From assembly GCA_963724735.1 (NCBI GenBank), contig CAVRVX010000003.1:86829-150828 (forward strand): a stretch of DNA of 64,000 nucleotides, written 5' to 3'. Both the position numbers and the translations under genes were made by a program. The DNA is from Rhodoplanes sp963724735. GTDB taxonomy: Bacteria > Pseudomonadota > Alphaproteobacteria > Rhizobiales > Xanthobacteraceae. Each line of letters opens with the position of its first letter. The stretch's first letter is position 1. Below the pieces are notes generated by a model, which was not told the DNA's origin, searched no databases, and saw only the letters and a program-made list of their open reading frames with translations. This document shows positions 33,813-41,880 of this stretch, piece after piece.

Positions 33813-34322
33813 TCATTCGACCGGCTTGATCCGGTACTGCGGCATCAGTTCCGGATGGAAAATTAGCCGATAGGTGCGCACCGCAATCAGCAGCACCGCG
33901 GAGACGTCGCCCAGCCAGGCGACGGCGAAGAACGGCCAGGTCGGAATGCGCAGGTCGTAGGTCAGCACATTGGATCGGTACGTGCTCACCACCTTGTCGA
34001 ACAGCGTGTAGGTCTGCACGGTCACGACGAACAGCAGGACCAGCGTCGCGAACACATCGATCAGGCGCTGCCAGCGCGGTCCGACATTGGCCCAGACGAG
34101 ATCGACCGTGATGTGCGTGCCGCGATAGGAGGTCGCCGCGATGCCCCAGAAAATGAGAATGCCGAGAAGAAGCTGCCCGAAATCGTACCCGTCGGGAATC
34201 GAGATCGAAAAGAAGTACCGCAACAGCACGGAAACGAAGATGTCGGCGGCGACGATGAATACGAAGGACGCGGCGATCAGCTCGATGCCGTCGATGAAAC
34301 GATCCATGTGAGTCTGCTGCAT
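33813..34322 (-). CDS. dctQ: TRAP transporter small permease (DctQ)
   Basis: 169 aa with four predicted membrane helices (for example AASFVFIVAADIFVSVLLRY and LIDVFATLVLLFVVTVQTY). The central YRGTHITVDLVWANVGPRW stretch is typical of DctQ. It partners DctM in the membrane. It lies 118 bases after the dctP end, and a strong palindrome occupies that gap. Confidence 0.92.
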   Translation of the reverse strand: MQQTHMDRFIDGIELIAASFVFIVAADIFVSVLLRYFFSISIPDGYDFGQLLLGILIFWGIAATSYRGTHITVDLVWANVGPRWQRLIDVFATLVLLFVVTVQTYTLFDKVVSTYRSNVLTYDLRIPTWPFFAVAWLGDVSAVLLIAVRTYRLIFHPELMPQYRIKPVE

Positions 34323-34404
34323 GGCGCCGGCCCGCTGCGGTGCGCTTGGTGCGATGGTGACCCGCTAATCGCGCCCCCTCGTCAGCGAGCCCCCGGCCGA
34401 ACAT

Positions 34405-34428
34405 TGCGCCGGGACATGTCCCGGCGCA
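34405..34428. terminator. Perfect 24-bp palindrome between dctP and dctQ
   Basis: Arms TGCGCCGGGACA (34405-34416) and its reverse complement (34417-34428) form a 12-bp perfect palindrome. Read leftward it lies just after dctP and before dctQ-dctM-iorAB. There is no T-run, so it could be an attenuating or 3'-end-protecting hairpin that raises binding-protein mRNA over permease mRNA. Confidence 0.5.
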
Positions 34429-34440
34429 GCCTCCGTCGTT

Positions 34441-35491
34441 TCAGTAGGAGGCGTCGTATTTGGCGAGCGCGTCCTTGAGCTCCTTCATCGCGACCGCGGG
34501 GTCGACGCCGGTCTTGCGCACGTTGTCCGCCCACGCCTTTTCCAGCGGCTCCGCCGCCTTCTTCCATTGCGCGAGCTGCTCGGCCGTGATCGGATAGACC
34601 TCGTGGCCCGGCTCGGCCTTGAGCTTGGCGATGCCGGCATGCTCGAAATCCGCCCACGGTCCGGCCACGCGCACAGCCCATTCATTGGTGCAGTGATCGT
34701 CGATCACCTTCTTTTGGGCCGGCGACATCTGCTCGTATTTGTCCTTGTTGAAGACGAACGCGAAGTTCGACACGTAAAACGGAGCGTCCATGTGGTATTT
34801 CACCACCTTGTCGATGCCGAATAGCGGGACTGAGCCCCACGGGAACAGCACCGCGTCGGCCACGCCCTTCTCGAGGACATCGCGGACTTCCGGCGCGCCC
34901 GCCTGAATATTCGTCCCGCCGAGTTGGGTGACCAGGCTCGCAACCGTGGCCTGCGCAGGCCGAAATCTTCATCCCCTTGATGTCCTCCGGCGCCATGATC
35001 TTCTTGGTGCGCGAATGGAACGTGCCGGGGTCGTGGACGAAGGCGAGGCAGAACTTGACGTCCTTCATCTCCTTGTCGGCGTATTTCCGATACCAGGCGT
35101 CGAAAGCCTGTGTGCCGCCCTTGGCGTTCGCCATCAGGAAAGGAATTTCGCCCGCAGCGACAATGGGGAAGCGGCCCGGCTGATAGCCGGTGTTGATATA
35201 GGTGAGATCGGCGATGCCGTCGCGCGCCATGTCGTAATGGTCGAACGCCTTGCCGAGCTGCTGGGAGGGATAGACTTTGGATTTGATGGCGCCGTTGGAG
35301 GCCTTCTCCACCGAGGCGCCCCAATCCTCCAGCGCCTTCTGCAGCGGATGCGAGGGCGGAACCCAGTGGGAGAGCTTCAGTTCAAAGGTTTTTTCCTGCG
35401 CTCCCGCAGTGGACGCCAAGGTCGCCGTCAGGGCTAGCCCGGCGACCGCCGCAAGCGCAAACAAACTCGCCCCGCAAAGTCGCGATTGCAT
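34441..35491 (-). pseudogene. dctP: TRAP substrate-binding protein DctP, single-base frameshift
   Basis: Start at 35491 with GGGAGG upstream and a signal peptide (LFALAAVAGLALTATLASTAGA). The first frame reads normally through HWVPPSHPLQKALEDWG, YQPGRFPIVAAGEIPF and MAPEDIKGMKI, then goes to nonsense. The rest of the protein (ATVASLVTQLGG..., FPWGSVPLFGIDKVVKYHMDAPFYV cited as FPWGSVPLFGID, ending AKYDASY at 34441) is in another frame. Removing one A from the run at 34963-34965 rejoins them as MKI-RPAQATVASLV, giving a normal protein of about 349 aa. It is either a recent inactivation or a sequencing error. All other operon genes are intact. Confidence 0.88.
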
Positions 35492-35693
35492 CAGTGCCTC
35501 CCTAGGGTATCGTATTCTCGATCCGGATTTTTCGAAAGGGTCCGGTGCTTTCGCGCAATTCAGCCTCAAACATGCGGCCTTGTAAAGCGGAAGGTTGGCA
35601 ATAAAACTTTTTGCGAGCGGCTCGGGCCGCTCGCAGCCGGACGCGCATGCGGTTCTTGCGCGGCCCATTCCGGCCCATCGAATGGAGACTGAC
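35492..35693. promoter_or_regulatory. Divergent dctP/marR control region
   Basis: 202 bases between the divergent starts. It contains a palindromic ATCCGGAT (35521-35528) near dctP and a 9-bp-arm inverted repeat TGCGAGCGG/CCGCTCGCA (35612-35620, 35627-35635) with a 6-base spacer near marR. Either could be the operator of the adjacent MarR protein; the spacing of the second suits a winged-helix dimer, but it could also be an mRNA hairpin. Confidence 0.45.
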
Positions 35694-36209
35694 GTGCCTC
35701 GCAAGCCGAAACTGGCCACGCGGCCCGCGCCGGCCGCCAACGCGATTGACTACGGCCCGCTCAAGAACTGGGTCGGGTTCCGCCTGCGCATGGCGCAGTC
35801 GGCCTCGTTCCAGGCGTTCGCGCGGCTGACGCATGACGTCGCCATCCGGCCGGGCCGGTTCGCCACCTTGATGCTGATCGGCCGCAACCCGGGCATCAGC
35901 CAGACCGCGCTCAGCCAGGCCAATGGCCGGGACAAATCGACCTTGACGCCCGTCCTCAACGACCTCGTCAAGCGCGGCCTCGTCCGGCGCGAGGTGACGC
36001 CAGACGATCGCCGCACCTACCAGCTCGCGCTGACGCCGGCCGGCAAGCGCCTGCTCGAGCGGCTGTCCGCCTGCGCCGTCCGCCACGACCGCAATCTCGA
36101 TCGCATCATCGGAAAGCGCGACCGCGAGCGTTTCCTGTCCATCCTGCGGAAGATTGAAACGGAGCTCGCGGGCGAGCGCACCAACAGCCGCACCTCACCG
36201 CGCAACTGA
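35694..36209 (+). CDS. MarR family transcriptional regulator
   Basis: 171 aa from the GTG at 35694, which has GGAG six bases upstream; an ATG at 35682 is in frame but overlaps that site. The winged-helix core is clear: NPGISQTALSQANGRDKSTLTPVLNDLVKRGLVRREV (cited as GISQTALSQANGRDKSTLT) followed by the wing PDDRRTYQLALTPAGKRLL. MarR proteins are ligand-released dimeric repressors, often of aromatic catabolism. It is divergent from the dctP-dctQ-dctM-iorA-iorB operon and is its best candidate regulator. Confidence 0.9.
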   Translation: MPRKPKLATRPAPAANAIDYGPLKNWVGFRLRMAQSASFQAFARLTHDVAIRPGRFATLMLIGRNPGISQTALSQANGRDKSTLTPVLNDLVKRGLVRREVTPDDRRTYQLALTPAGKRLLERLSACAVRHDRNLDRIIGKRDRERFLSILRKIETELAGERTNSRTSPRN

Positions 36210-36269
36210 ACGCCTCGCCGTCGCCCGCCATCCCGTCGGGCGGTAGCCCCACTTGGCAGGCCATTCGAT

Positions 36270-36764
36270 TTATCCACGCAACCGCGCGATCACCTCGATC
36301 GGAATCGGCTTCGACTTCAGCTTTTCGGGATTGTTGGGATCGCGCCCCGCCCACACCCGCGTCTCGAATCCCTCGACCGCGAGTTCCTCGCGCCTCAGCA
36401 GGCGATGAACGATCTTGAAGCTCGACCGTTTGATCTCGGCCACGGTCGTCTCGATCACGGTCTCGTCGCCGAACCGGCTCGCCTCGAGGAAGCGCGCCCG
36501 CGTGTCGACCATCGGGTAGCCGACAATGTCATAGGCGCGCAAGAATTCGAACTTGGTCATGCCGAGGGCGCGTTCGAACAGGGCCGTAGTGCTGGTGTCG
36601 AACATGGCGAAATAGCGCGGATAGAAGACGATCCCCGCGGGATCGCAATCGCCCCATTCGATGCGCACCATCCGCCGGTTGGTCAGCATGCCCTTTTTTC
36701 GCGCGGGCCAGCGGGCAAGGTCGCCGGACGGGTCGGTCTCGAACGAGGGAAGAGCGTCATACAT
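36270..36764 (-). CDS. Acyl-CoA thioesterase, 4-hydroxybenzoyl-CoA thioesterase family
   Basis: About 164 aa from ATG 36764; ATG 36689 (139 aa, the hot-dog domain only) is also possible and the frame stays open further upstream, so the start is uncertain. The core motif WGDCDPAGIVFYPRYFAMFD contains the catalytic Asp of 4HBT-type thioesterases. It is convergent with marR and divergent from the CoA transferase genes. It may release an acid from a CoA intermediate of nearby aromatic degradation; the substrate is not known. Confidence 0.82.
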   Translation of the reverse strand: MYDALPSFETDPSGDLARWPARKKGMLTNRRMVRIEWGDCDPAGIVFYPRYFAMFDTSTTALFERALGMTKFEFLRAYDIVGYPMVDTRARFLEASRFGDETVIETTVAEIKRSSFKIVHRLLRREELAVEGFETRVWAGRDPNNPEKLKSKPIPIEVIARLRG

Positions 36765-37020
36765 CGGAATGGGTTTCCGGACAGGCTGCGGAACGGCTGC
36801 GGGCGCCACAGGCGGATGATCCTCGCCGACGCGAACTGACGCGCCATCGCCGCCCGGGGTGAATGACACTGCCAGGACAAGTGGGTCAAGCGCGCGCCGC
36901 GCGCCAGGGGGAGGCGCAAGAATCCGCGCGGCTGCCCGCCGGCCCACTCGGACACGGGAGGCTGTTCCCGGCGGACCGGAAGATGTCTAAATAACGTCAG
37001 CTTATCCCAGGGACGGTTCG

Positions 37021-37878
37021 ATGGCCGAAATCATGCCGCTCGCCGACGCCATCGCCGCCACGATCGCCGACGGCGACATGGTGGCGATGGAGGGGTTCAC
37101 CCATCTCATTCCGCACGCCGCCGGCCATGAGATCATCCGCCAGGGCCGCCGCCGGCTGACCCTCGTACGCATGACGCCCGACATCATCTACGACCAGTTG
37201 ATCGGCATGGGCTGCGCGGAGAAGCTCGTCTTTTCCTGGGGCGGGAACCCGGGCGTCGGTTCGCTGCACCGCTTGCGCGACGCGGTGGAAAACGGCTGGC
37301 CGCAGCCGCTCGCGCTCGAGGAGCACTCGCATGGCGCAATGGCCAACGCCTATGCCGCCGCCGCCGCTGGGCTGCCCTTCGCTGTTTTTCGCGGCTACGT
37401 CGGCGCCGACCTGCCCAAGGTCAATCCCAATATCCGCGCCGTGACCTGCCCGTTCACCGGCGAAACGCTCGCCGCCGTGCCGGCGCTAAGGCCGGACGTC
37501 ACCGCCATCCATGCGCTCAAGGCCGACCGCGCCGGCAACGTGCTGATCGAAGGCATTCTGGGGGTGCAGAAGGAGGCGGTGCTGGCGGCCAAACGAGCGC
37601 TCGTGACGGTCGAGGAGATCGTCGAGGAGTTCGGTCCGCGCAGCCCCAATGCCGTGATCCTGCCGTCCTGGACGGTGGCCGCGGTGGCGCATGTGCCGGG
37701 CGGCGCCCATCCCTCCTACGCCAACGGTTATTATAAGCGCGATAATGCGTTCTATCTTGCTTGGGACGCGATCGCGCGCGACCGCGAGGGCTTTCTCGCC
37801 TGGATGCAGGCGAACGTGCTGGATCAGGGACCCGACGTGTTCGCCGCCCACCGGCGGCGACTTGCGGAAACCGCGTGA
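37021..37878 (+). CDS. CoA transferase subunit A (CatI/IpdA-like)
   Basis: 285 aa, family I CoA transferase alpha subunit. It begins PLADAIAATIADGDMVAMEGFTH, with later FSWGGNPGVGSLHRL and KADRAGNVLIEG. Its length fits the CatI/IpdA type (about 280-290 aa), not the shorter PcaI type. Beside pcaF and pcaHG it most likely activates 3-oxoadipate with succinyl-CoA. An IpdAB-like steroid-ring role is less likely because no steroid genes are visible. It is nine bases before subunit B. Confidence 0.82.
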   Translation: MAEIMPLADAIAATIADGDMVAMEGFTHLIPHAAGHEIIRQGRRRLTLVRMTPDIIYDQLIGMGCAEKLVFSWGGNPGVGSLHRLRDAVENGWPQPLALEEHSHGAMANAYAAAAAGLPFAVFRGYVGADLPKVNPNIRAVTCPFTGETLAAVPALRPDVTAIHALKADRAGNVLIEGILGVQKEAVLAAKRALVTVEEIVEEFGPRSPNAVILPSWTVAAVAHVPGGAHPSYANGYYKRDNAFYLAWDAIARDREGFLAWMQANVLDQGPDVFAAHRRRLAETA

Positions 37879-37886
37879 GGACGCGC

Positions 37887-38663
37887 ATGACGCTCGCTTA
37901 CACCGCCACCGAAATGATGACCGTCACCGCCGCACGCGCGCTGAAATCGAGCGATGTCTGCTTCGTGGGGATCGACCTGCCGTCGGCGGCGTGCAATCTC
38001 GCCCGGCTCACCCATGCGCCGGGGATCAAGCTCATCTACGAATCGGGGACGATCGAGACCAAGCCGAACGTGCTGCCGCTCTCGATCGGCGATGGGGAGT
38101 TGTGCGAAACGGCGCTCACCACCGTGTCGGTGCCGGAGATGTTCCGCTACTGGCTACAGGGCGGGCGTATCACCGTCGGCTTCCTCGGCGGAGCGCAGAT
38201 CGACCGCTTCGCCAACCTGAACACGATCGTGATCGGGCCCTACGACAAGCCGACCGTGCGGTTGCCCGGTTCGGGCGGCGCCCCCGAGATCGCCAATTGC
38301 TGCGGTGAAACCTTCATCACCATGCGACAGAGTAAACGCGGCTTCGTCGAGAAGCTCGATTTCACCACCTCGCTGGGACATGGCGAAGGGGGCGATCACC
38401 GGGCCCGCCTCGGACTGAAGACCAAAGGCCCGACCAAGCTTATCACCGATCTCTGCGTATTCGAACCCGACCCGGTAAGCCGAGAAATGACGGTCGTCTC
38501 CATGCATCCGGGCGTGACCCGCGACCAGATCGACGCGAATACCGGCTGGACCGTGCGCTATGCGCCCGTCGTGGCCGAGACGCCCATGCCCTCCTCCAAG
38601 GAATTGGAGGTGCTGCGCGATCTGCATGCCCGCACCAAACGCGCGCACGCCGGGCAGGCCTAA
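37887..38663 (+). CDS. CoA transferase subunit B (CatJ/IpdB-like)
   Basis: 258 aa. The conserved LIYESGTIETKP holds the Glu expected to form the covalent CoA thioester. GFLGGAQIDRFANLNTIVIG and GSGGAPEIANCC are family signatures. The ATG at 37887 is chosen because conserved sequence begins ten residues later (TATEMMTVTAARAL). With subunit A it would convert 3-oxoadipate to 3-oxoadipyl-CoA, the substrate of PcaF downstream. Confidence 0.82.
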   Translation: MTLAYTATEMMTVTAARALKSSDVCFVGIDLPSAACNLARLTHAPGIKLIYESGTIETKPNVLPLSIGDGELCETALTTVSVPEMFRYWLQGGRITVGFLGGAQIDRFANLNTIVIGPYDKPTVRLPGSGGAPEIANCCGETFITMRQSKRGFVEKLDFTTSLGHGEGGDHRARLGLKTKGPTKLITDLCVFEPDPVSREMTVVSMHPGVTRDQIDANTGWTVRYAPVVAETPMPSSKELEVLRDLHARTKRAHAGQA

Positions 38664-39119
38664 CTCGCATTTCGCGCCGCATCCCCGCCGGGTCGGTAAG
38701 CGCTTGTGGGCCCTGCAAGTTTCGCGGGCGCCCTTCACGTGGCGGACGGTCCGATGTTGATGACCGGCGGCGATGTGCTGCTCGGTCACCCGCCGCCGAT
38801 CTGCGCTGGAGGGCCGCCGCTCGACGGCCGGATCGATCGTCGCAATGTCGATCTCGTCTTCAGCAAGTCGCGAAAGCAGAACCACAAGTTATGTGCATGC
38901 GGTTCACGCCATCGGTATTCTAGTCCGCCATAACGACGATCGGCGCGATGCGACCTGACCACTTTTCCCATTCGGTGCGAGAGGGGCTCCGCCGTCTCGT
39001 CGATTTCGGCCAGGACTGTCGGTTGCGGCCCTCCGTTTTGATCAGCAACCGCTTGATCCCGCGTCTGATAACCGGCACTGATTTACTTCGAGACAGCGAC
39101 CGACCGGGAGAAATCGCCG
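38664..39119. other. 456-base gap without recognised gene
   Basis: The stretch between the CoA transferase and pcaF has several short open frames (for example 38755-38933 on the plus strand), but none has recognisable motifs, a good ribosome binding site or a credible length. It may hold the pcaF promoter: the last 60 bases are somewhat AT-richer. No repeat or RNA fold was recognised. Confidence 0.4.
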
Positions 39120-40325
39120 ATGCCTCAAGCCTTCATCTGCGATGCTGTGCGAACCCCGATCGGCCGCTACGGCGGCGCGCTCGCCAAAGTACGCACCGAC
39201 GACCTGGCCGCGGTCCCGCTCAAGGCCTTGAAAACGCGCAACCAGAACATCGACTGGGCGGCCCTCGACGAACTCTATCTCGGCTGCGCCAATCAGGCGG
39301 GCGAAGACAATCGGAACATCGCGCGGATGGCGGCGCTGCTGGCCGGCCTGCCCGACACCGTTCCCGGCATCACGCTCAACCGCCTCTGCGCCTCCGGGCT
39401 GAATGCGGTCGGCGCGGCCGCGCGCGCCATCAAGGCAGGGGAGATCGATCTCGCGATCGCCGGCGGGGTCGAATCGATGACACGGGCGCCGTTCGTCATG
39501 GGCAAGGCGGCGGAGGCGTTCCAGCGGACCAACGAAATCTTCGACACCACGATCGGCTGGCGTTTCGTCAATCCGGTGATAAAGGCGCAATACGGCATCG
39601 ATTCCATGCCGGAAACCGGCGAGAATGTCGCCGAGGAATTCCAGATTGCGCGCAAGGACCAGGACGCTTTCGCGGTCCGTTCACAGGAGCGCGCCGGCAA
39701 GGCGATCGCCTCCGGTTTCTTCGCCGCCGAGATCATGCCGGTGGACGCGCCAGGCGGGAAAGCCGGGCCGATCCGCGTTGACAAGGACGAACACCCGCGC
39801 CCCGACACGACGCTCGACCAGCTCGCCAAGCTGAAGACGCCATTCCGCAACCCCGGCACGGTAACGGCAGGCAACGCCTCCGGCGTCAATGACGGCGCGG
39901 CGGCAATGATCGTCGCGTCGGAACGGGCGGTGAACAGGCACGGGCTGACCCCCCGCGCCCGCATTCTCGGCATGGCGTCGGCCGGCGTGCCGCCGCGCAT
40001 CATGGGCATCGGCCCGGTGCCCGCCACCCGCAAGCTGCTGGAGCGTTTGAATTTGCGGATCGCCGAATTCGACGTGATCGAGCTGAATGAAGCGTTCGCC
40101 TCACAGTCGCTCGCTTGCCTGCGTCAGCTTGGCCTTGCCGACGACGCCGAGCACGTGAATCCGAACGGGGGCGCCATCGCGCTCGGGCACCCCCTCGGCA
40201 TGTCGGGGGCGCGGCTTGCGCTGACCGCCGTCCACGCGCTCGAGCAGCGCGCCGGCCGGCTGGGGCTCGCCACCATGTGCGTCGGGGTGGGACAGGGCGT
40301 CTCGCTCGCGCTGGAGCGGGCGTAG
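39120..40325 (+). CDS. pcaF: 3-Oxoadipyl-CoA thiolase
   Basis: 401 aa. It cleaves 3-oxoadipyl-CoA to succinyl-CoA and acetyl-CoA, the last step of the beta-ketoadipate pathway. Thiolase residues are in place: nucleophilic Cys in NRLCASGLNAVG, His in GGAIALGHPLGMSGAR, and the second Cys in TMCVGVGQG. The N-terminal AFICDAVRTPIGRYGGAL and AELYLGCANQAGEDNRN-like text (LYLGCANQAGEDNRN) are characteristic of PcaF/PaaJ. Context with pcaHG favours PcaF over general acetyl-CoA thiolase. Confidence 0.92.
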   Translation: MPQAFICDAVRTPIGRYGGALAKVRTDDLAAVPLKALKTRNQNIDWAALDELYLGCANQAGEDNRNIARMAALLAGLPDTVPGITLNRLCASGLNAVGAAARAIKAGEIDLAIAGGVESMTRAPFVMGKAAEAFQRTNEIFDTTIGWRFVNPVIKAQYGIDSMPETGENVAEEFQIARKDQDAFAVRSQERAGKAIASGFFAAEIMPVDAPGGKAGPIRVDKDEHPRPDTTLDQLAKLKTPFRNPGTVTAGNASGVNDGAAAMIVASERAVNRHGLTPRARILGMASAGVPPRIMGIGPVPATRKLLERLNLRIAEFDVIELNEAFASQSLACLRQLGLADDAEHVNPNGGAIALGHPLGMSGARLALTAVHALEQRAGRLGLATMCVGVGQGVSLALERA

Positions 40326-40428
40326 AACAAATTGTTTGTATTCCGACCAAGCGGAAGGCTGACAGCGACGGTGAAAAAGGCTTAAGCTTGAAGCAATCAA
40401 CAACCGGTCGAACGACCCAGGGAACGCA

Positions 40429-41127
40429 ATGACATTTTTCTTCCCGACGGAAAGCCTAAAGGCTTTCCCTCCGCGCCTTTATCCGGACTACCGGAGCACG
40501 GTGAAGCGTTCGCCGACCAAGCCGCTCGTCATCATGCCCCACACGTTGAGCGAGCTGACCGGGCCGGTCTACGGCCAGGACGCGGTGCAACCCGGCGACG
40601 GGGACCTGACCAGGCAGCATGCGGGCGAGCCGCTCGGCGAGCGGATCATCGTGCACGGACGCGTGCTCGACGAGGACGGTCGGCCGGTTCCCAACACGCT
40701 GGTGGAAATCTGGCAGGCCAATGCCTGCGGTCGCTACATCCACGTCGTCGATCAGCATCCCGCGCCGCTCGACCCGAATTTCACCGGAGCGGGCCGAACC
40801 AAGACCGACGCCACCGGATATTACAAGTTTATCACGGTAAAGCCGGGGCCCTATCCCTGGGGCAACCACTACAATGCCTGGCGCCCATCGCACATCCATT
40901 TCTCGCTGTTCGGACACGCCTTCATTTCCCGCCTGGTGACGCAAATGTATTTTCCGGGCGATCCGCTGTTTCCGTTCGATCCCATCTTCAACTCGATCGC
41001 GGATGAGCGGGCGCGCGCCCGCATGATTTCTTCATTCGACCTTGTATCGACGGTGCCGGAATGGGCGCTCGCCTTCCGCTTCGACATCGTGCTGCGCGGG
41101 CGCAACCAGACGCCGATGGAGCGCTGA
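40429..41127 (+). CDS. pcaH: Protocatechuate 3,4-dioxygenase beta subunit
   Basis: 232 aa. This subunit holds the non-haem Fe(III) that cleaves protocatechuate between the hydroxyls to 3-carboxy-cis,cis-muconate. Ligand regions are visible: Tyr in CGRYIHVVDQHP, and Tyr/His/His in NHYNAWRPSHIHFSLFG. The N-terminal YPDYRSTVKRSPTKPL is typical of PcaH. It is followed by pcaG without a gap (stop and start adjacent). Confidence 0.93.
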   Translation: MTFFFPTESLKAFPPRLYPDYRSTVKRSPTKPLVIMPHTLSELTGPVYGQDAVQPGDGDLTRQHAGEPLGERIIVHGRVLDEDGRPVPNTLVEIWQANACGRYIHVVDQHPAPLDPNFTGAGRTKTDATGYYKFITVKPGPYPWGNHYNAWRPSHIHFSLFGHAFISRLVTQMYFPGDPLFPFDPIFNSIADERARARMISSFDLVSTVPEWALAFRFDIVLRGRNQTPMER

Positions 41128-41718
41128 ATGGCGGAGATCACGCCGTCGCAGACGGTTGGTCCGTATTTCGCCTACGGGCTGACCCCGCGGGGAAAATACG
41201 ATTGGAAAGACACGTTCGGCGCCGATCTGGTGACGCCAGACGCGTCGGGCGAACGCATCCGCATCGAGGGGCGAGTGCTCGACGGCGACGGGGTTCCGAT
41301 CAATGACTGCATGATCGAGATCTGGCAGGCGGACGCGCAAGGCCGCTACGCGAGTCCGGCCGATCCGCGACCGCGGCCCAACTCGGGCTTTCAGGGTTTT
41401 GGCCGCGCCGGCACCGACGCCGAGGGACGTTACGGCTTTGACACGATCAAGCCGGGTCGGGCGCCGGGACCGGACGGCGCGCTGCAGGCGCCTCACGTCT
41501 TGCTCGCCGTGTTCGCGCGCGGCATGCTGAGGCAGAGCTATACGCGGATTTATTTTGCCGACGAGGCGGCCAATGGCGACGATGCGATTCTCGCGTTGGT
41601 GCCGGCGGAACGGCGCGCGACCTTGCTCGCCGGCCGGTCGGAGCGGGACGGACGCGCGGTGTACACTTTCGACATTCACATGCAGGGCGAAGCGGAAACG
41701 GTCTTCTTCGAGATTTGA
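41128..41718 (+). CDS. pcaG: Protocatechuate 3,4-dioxygenase alpha subunit
   Basis: 196 aa, the non-catalytic partner of PcaH that shapes the active site. It has ITPSQTVGPYFAYGLTP, the shared IEIWQADAQGRY segment, and FARGMLRQSYTRIYFADE. The ATG follows the pcaH TGA directly. Genes for the next steps (pcaB, pcaC, pcaD) are not in this window. Confidence 0.93.
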   Translation: MAEITPSQTVGPYFAYGLTPRGKYDWKDTFGADLVTPDASGERIRIEGRVLDGDGVPINDCMIEIWQADAQGRYASPADPRPRPNSGFQGFGRAGTDAEGRYGFDTIKPGRAPGPDGALQAPHVLLAVFARGMLRQSYTRIYFADEAANGDDAILALVPAERRATLLAGRSERDGRAVYTFDIHMQGEAETVFFEI

Positions 41719-41880
41719 CCGAAGATGGGGTGCTCGATGCGACCGGATTGTTACCGAATGCTCATTTTAAAGGGGCCGCTCGGTATGGCAAAGAAGTAGC
41801 CTGCGGGATTTCTCTCCCGCTGAAATGAAACGACCGGCGAGAGACGCCGGCAAGAGTAAAAAAGGAGGAAAGGACAAGCG

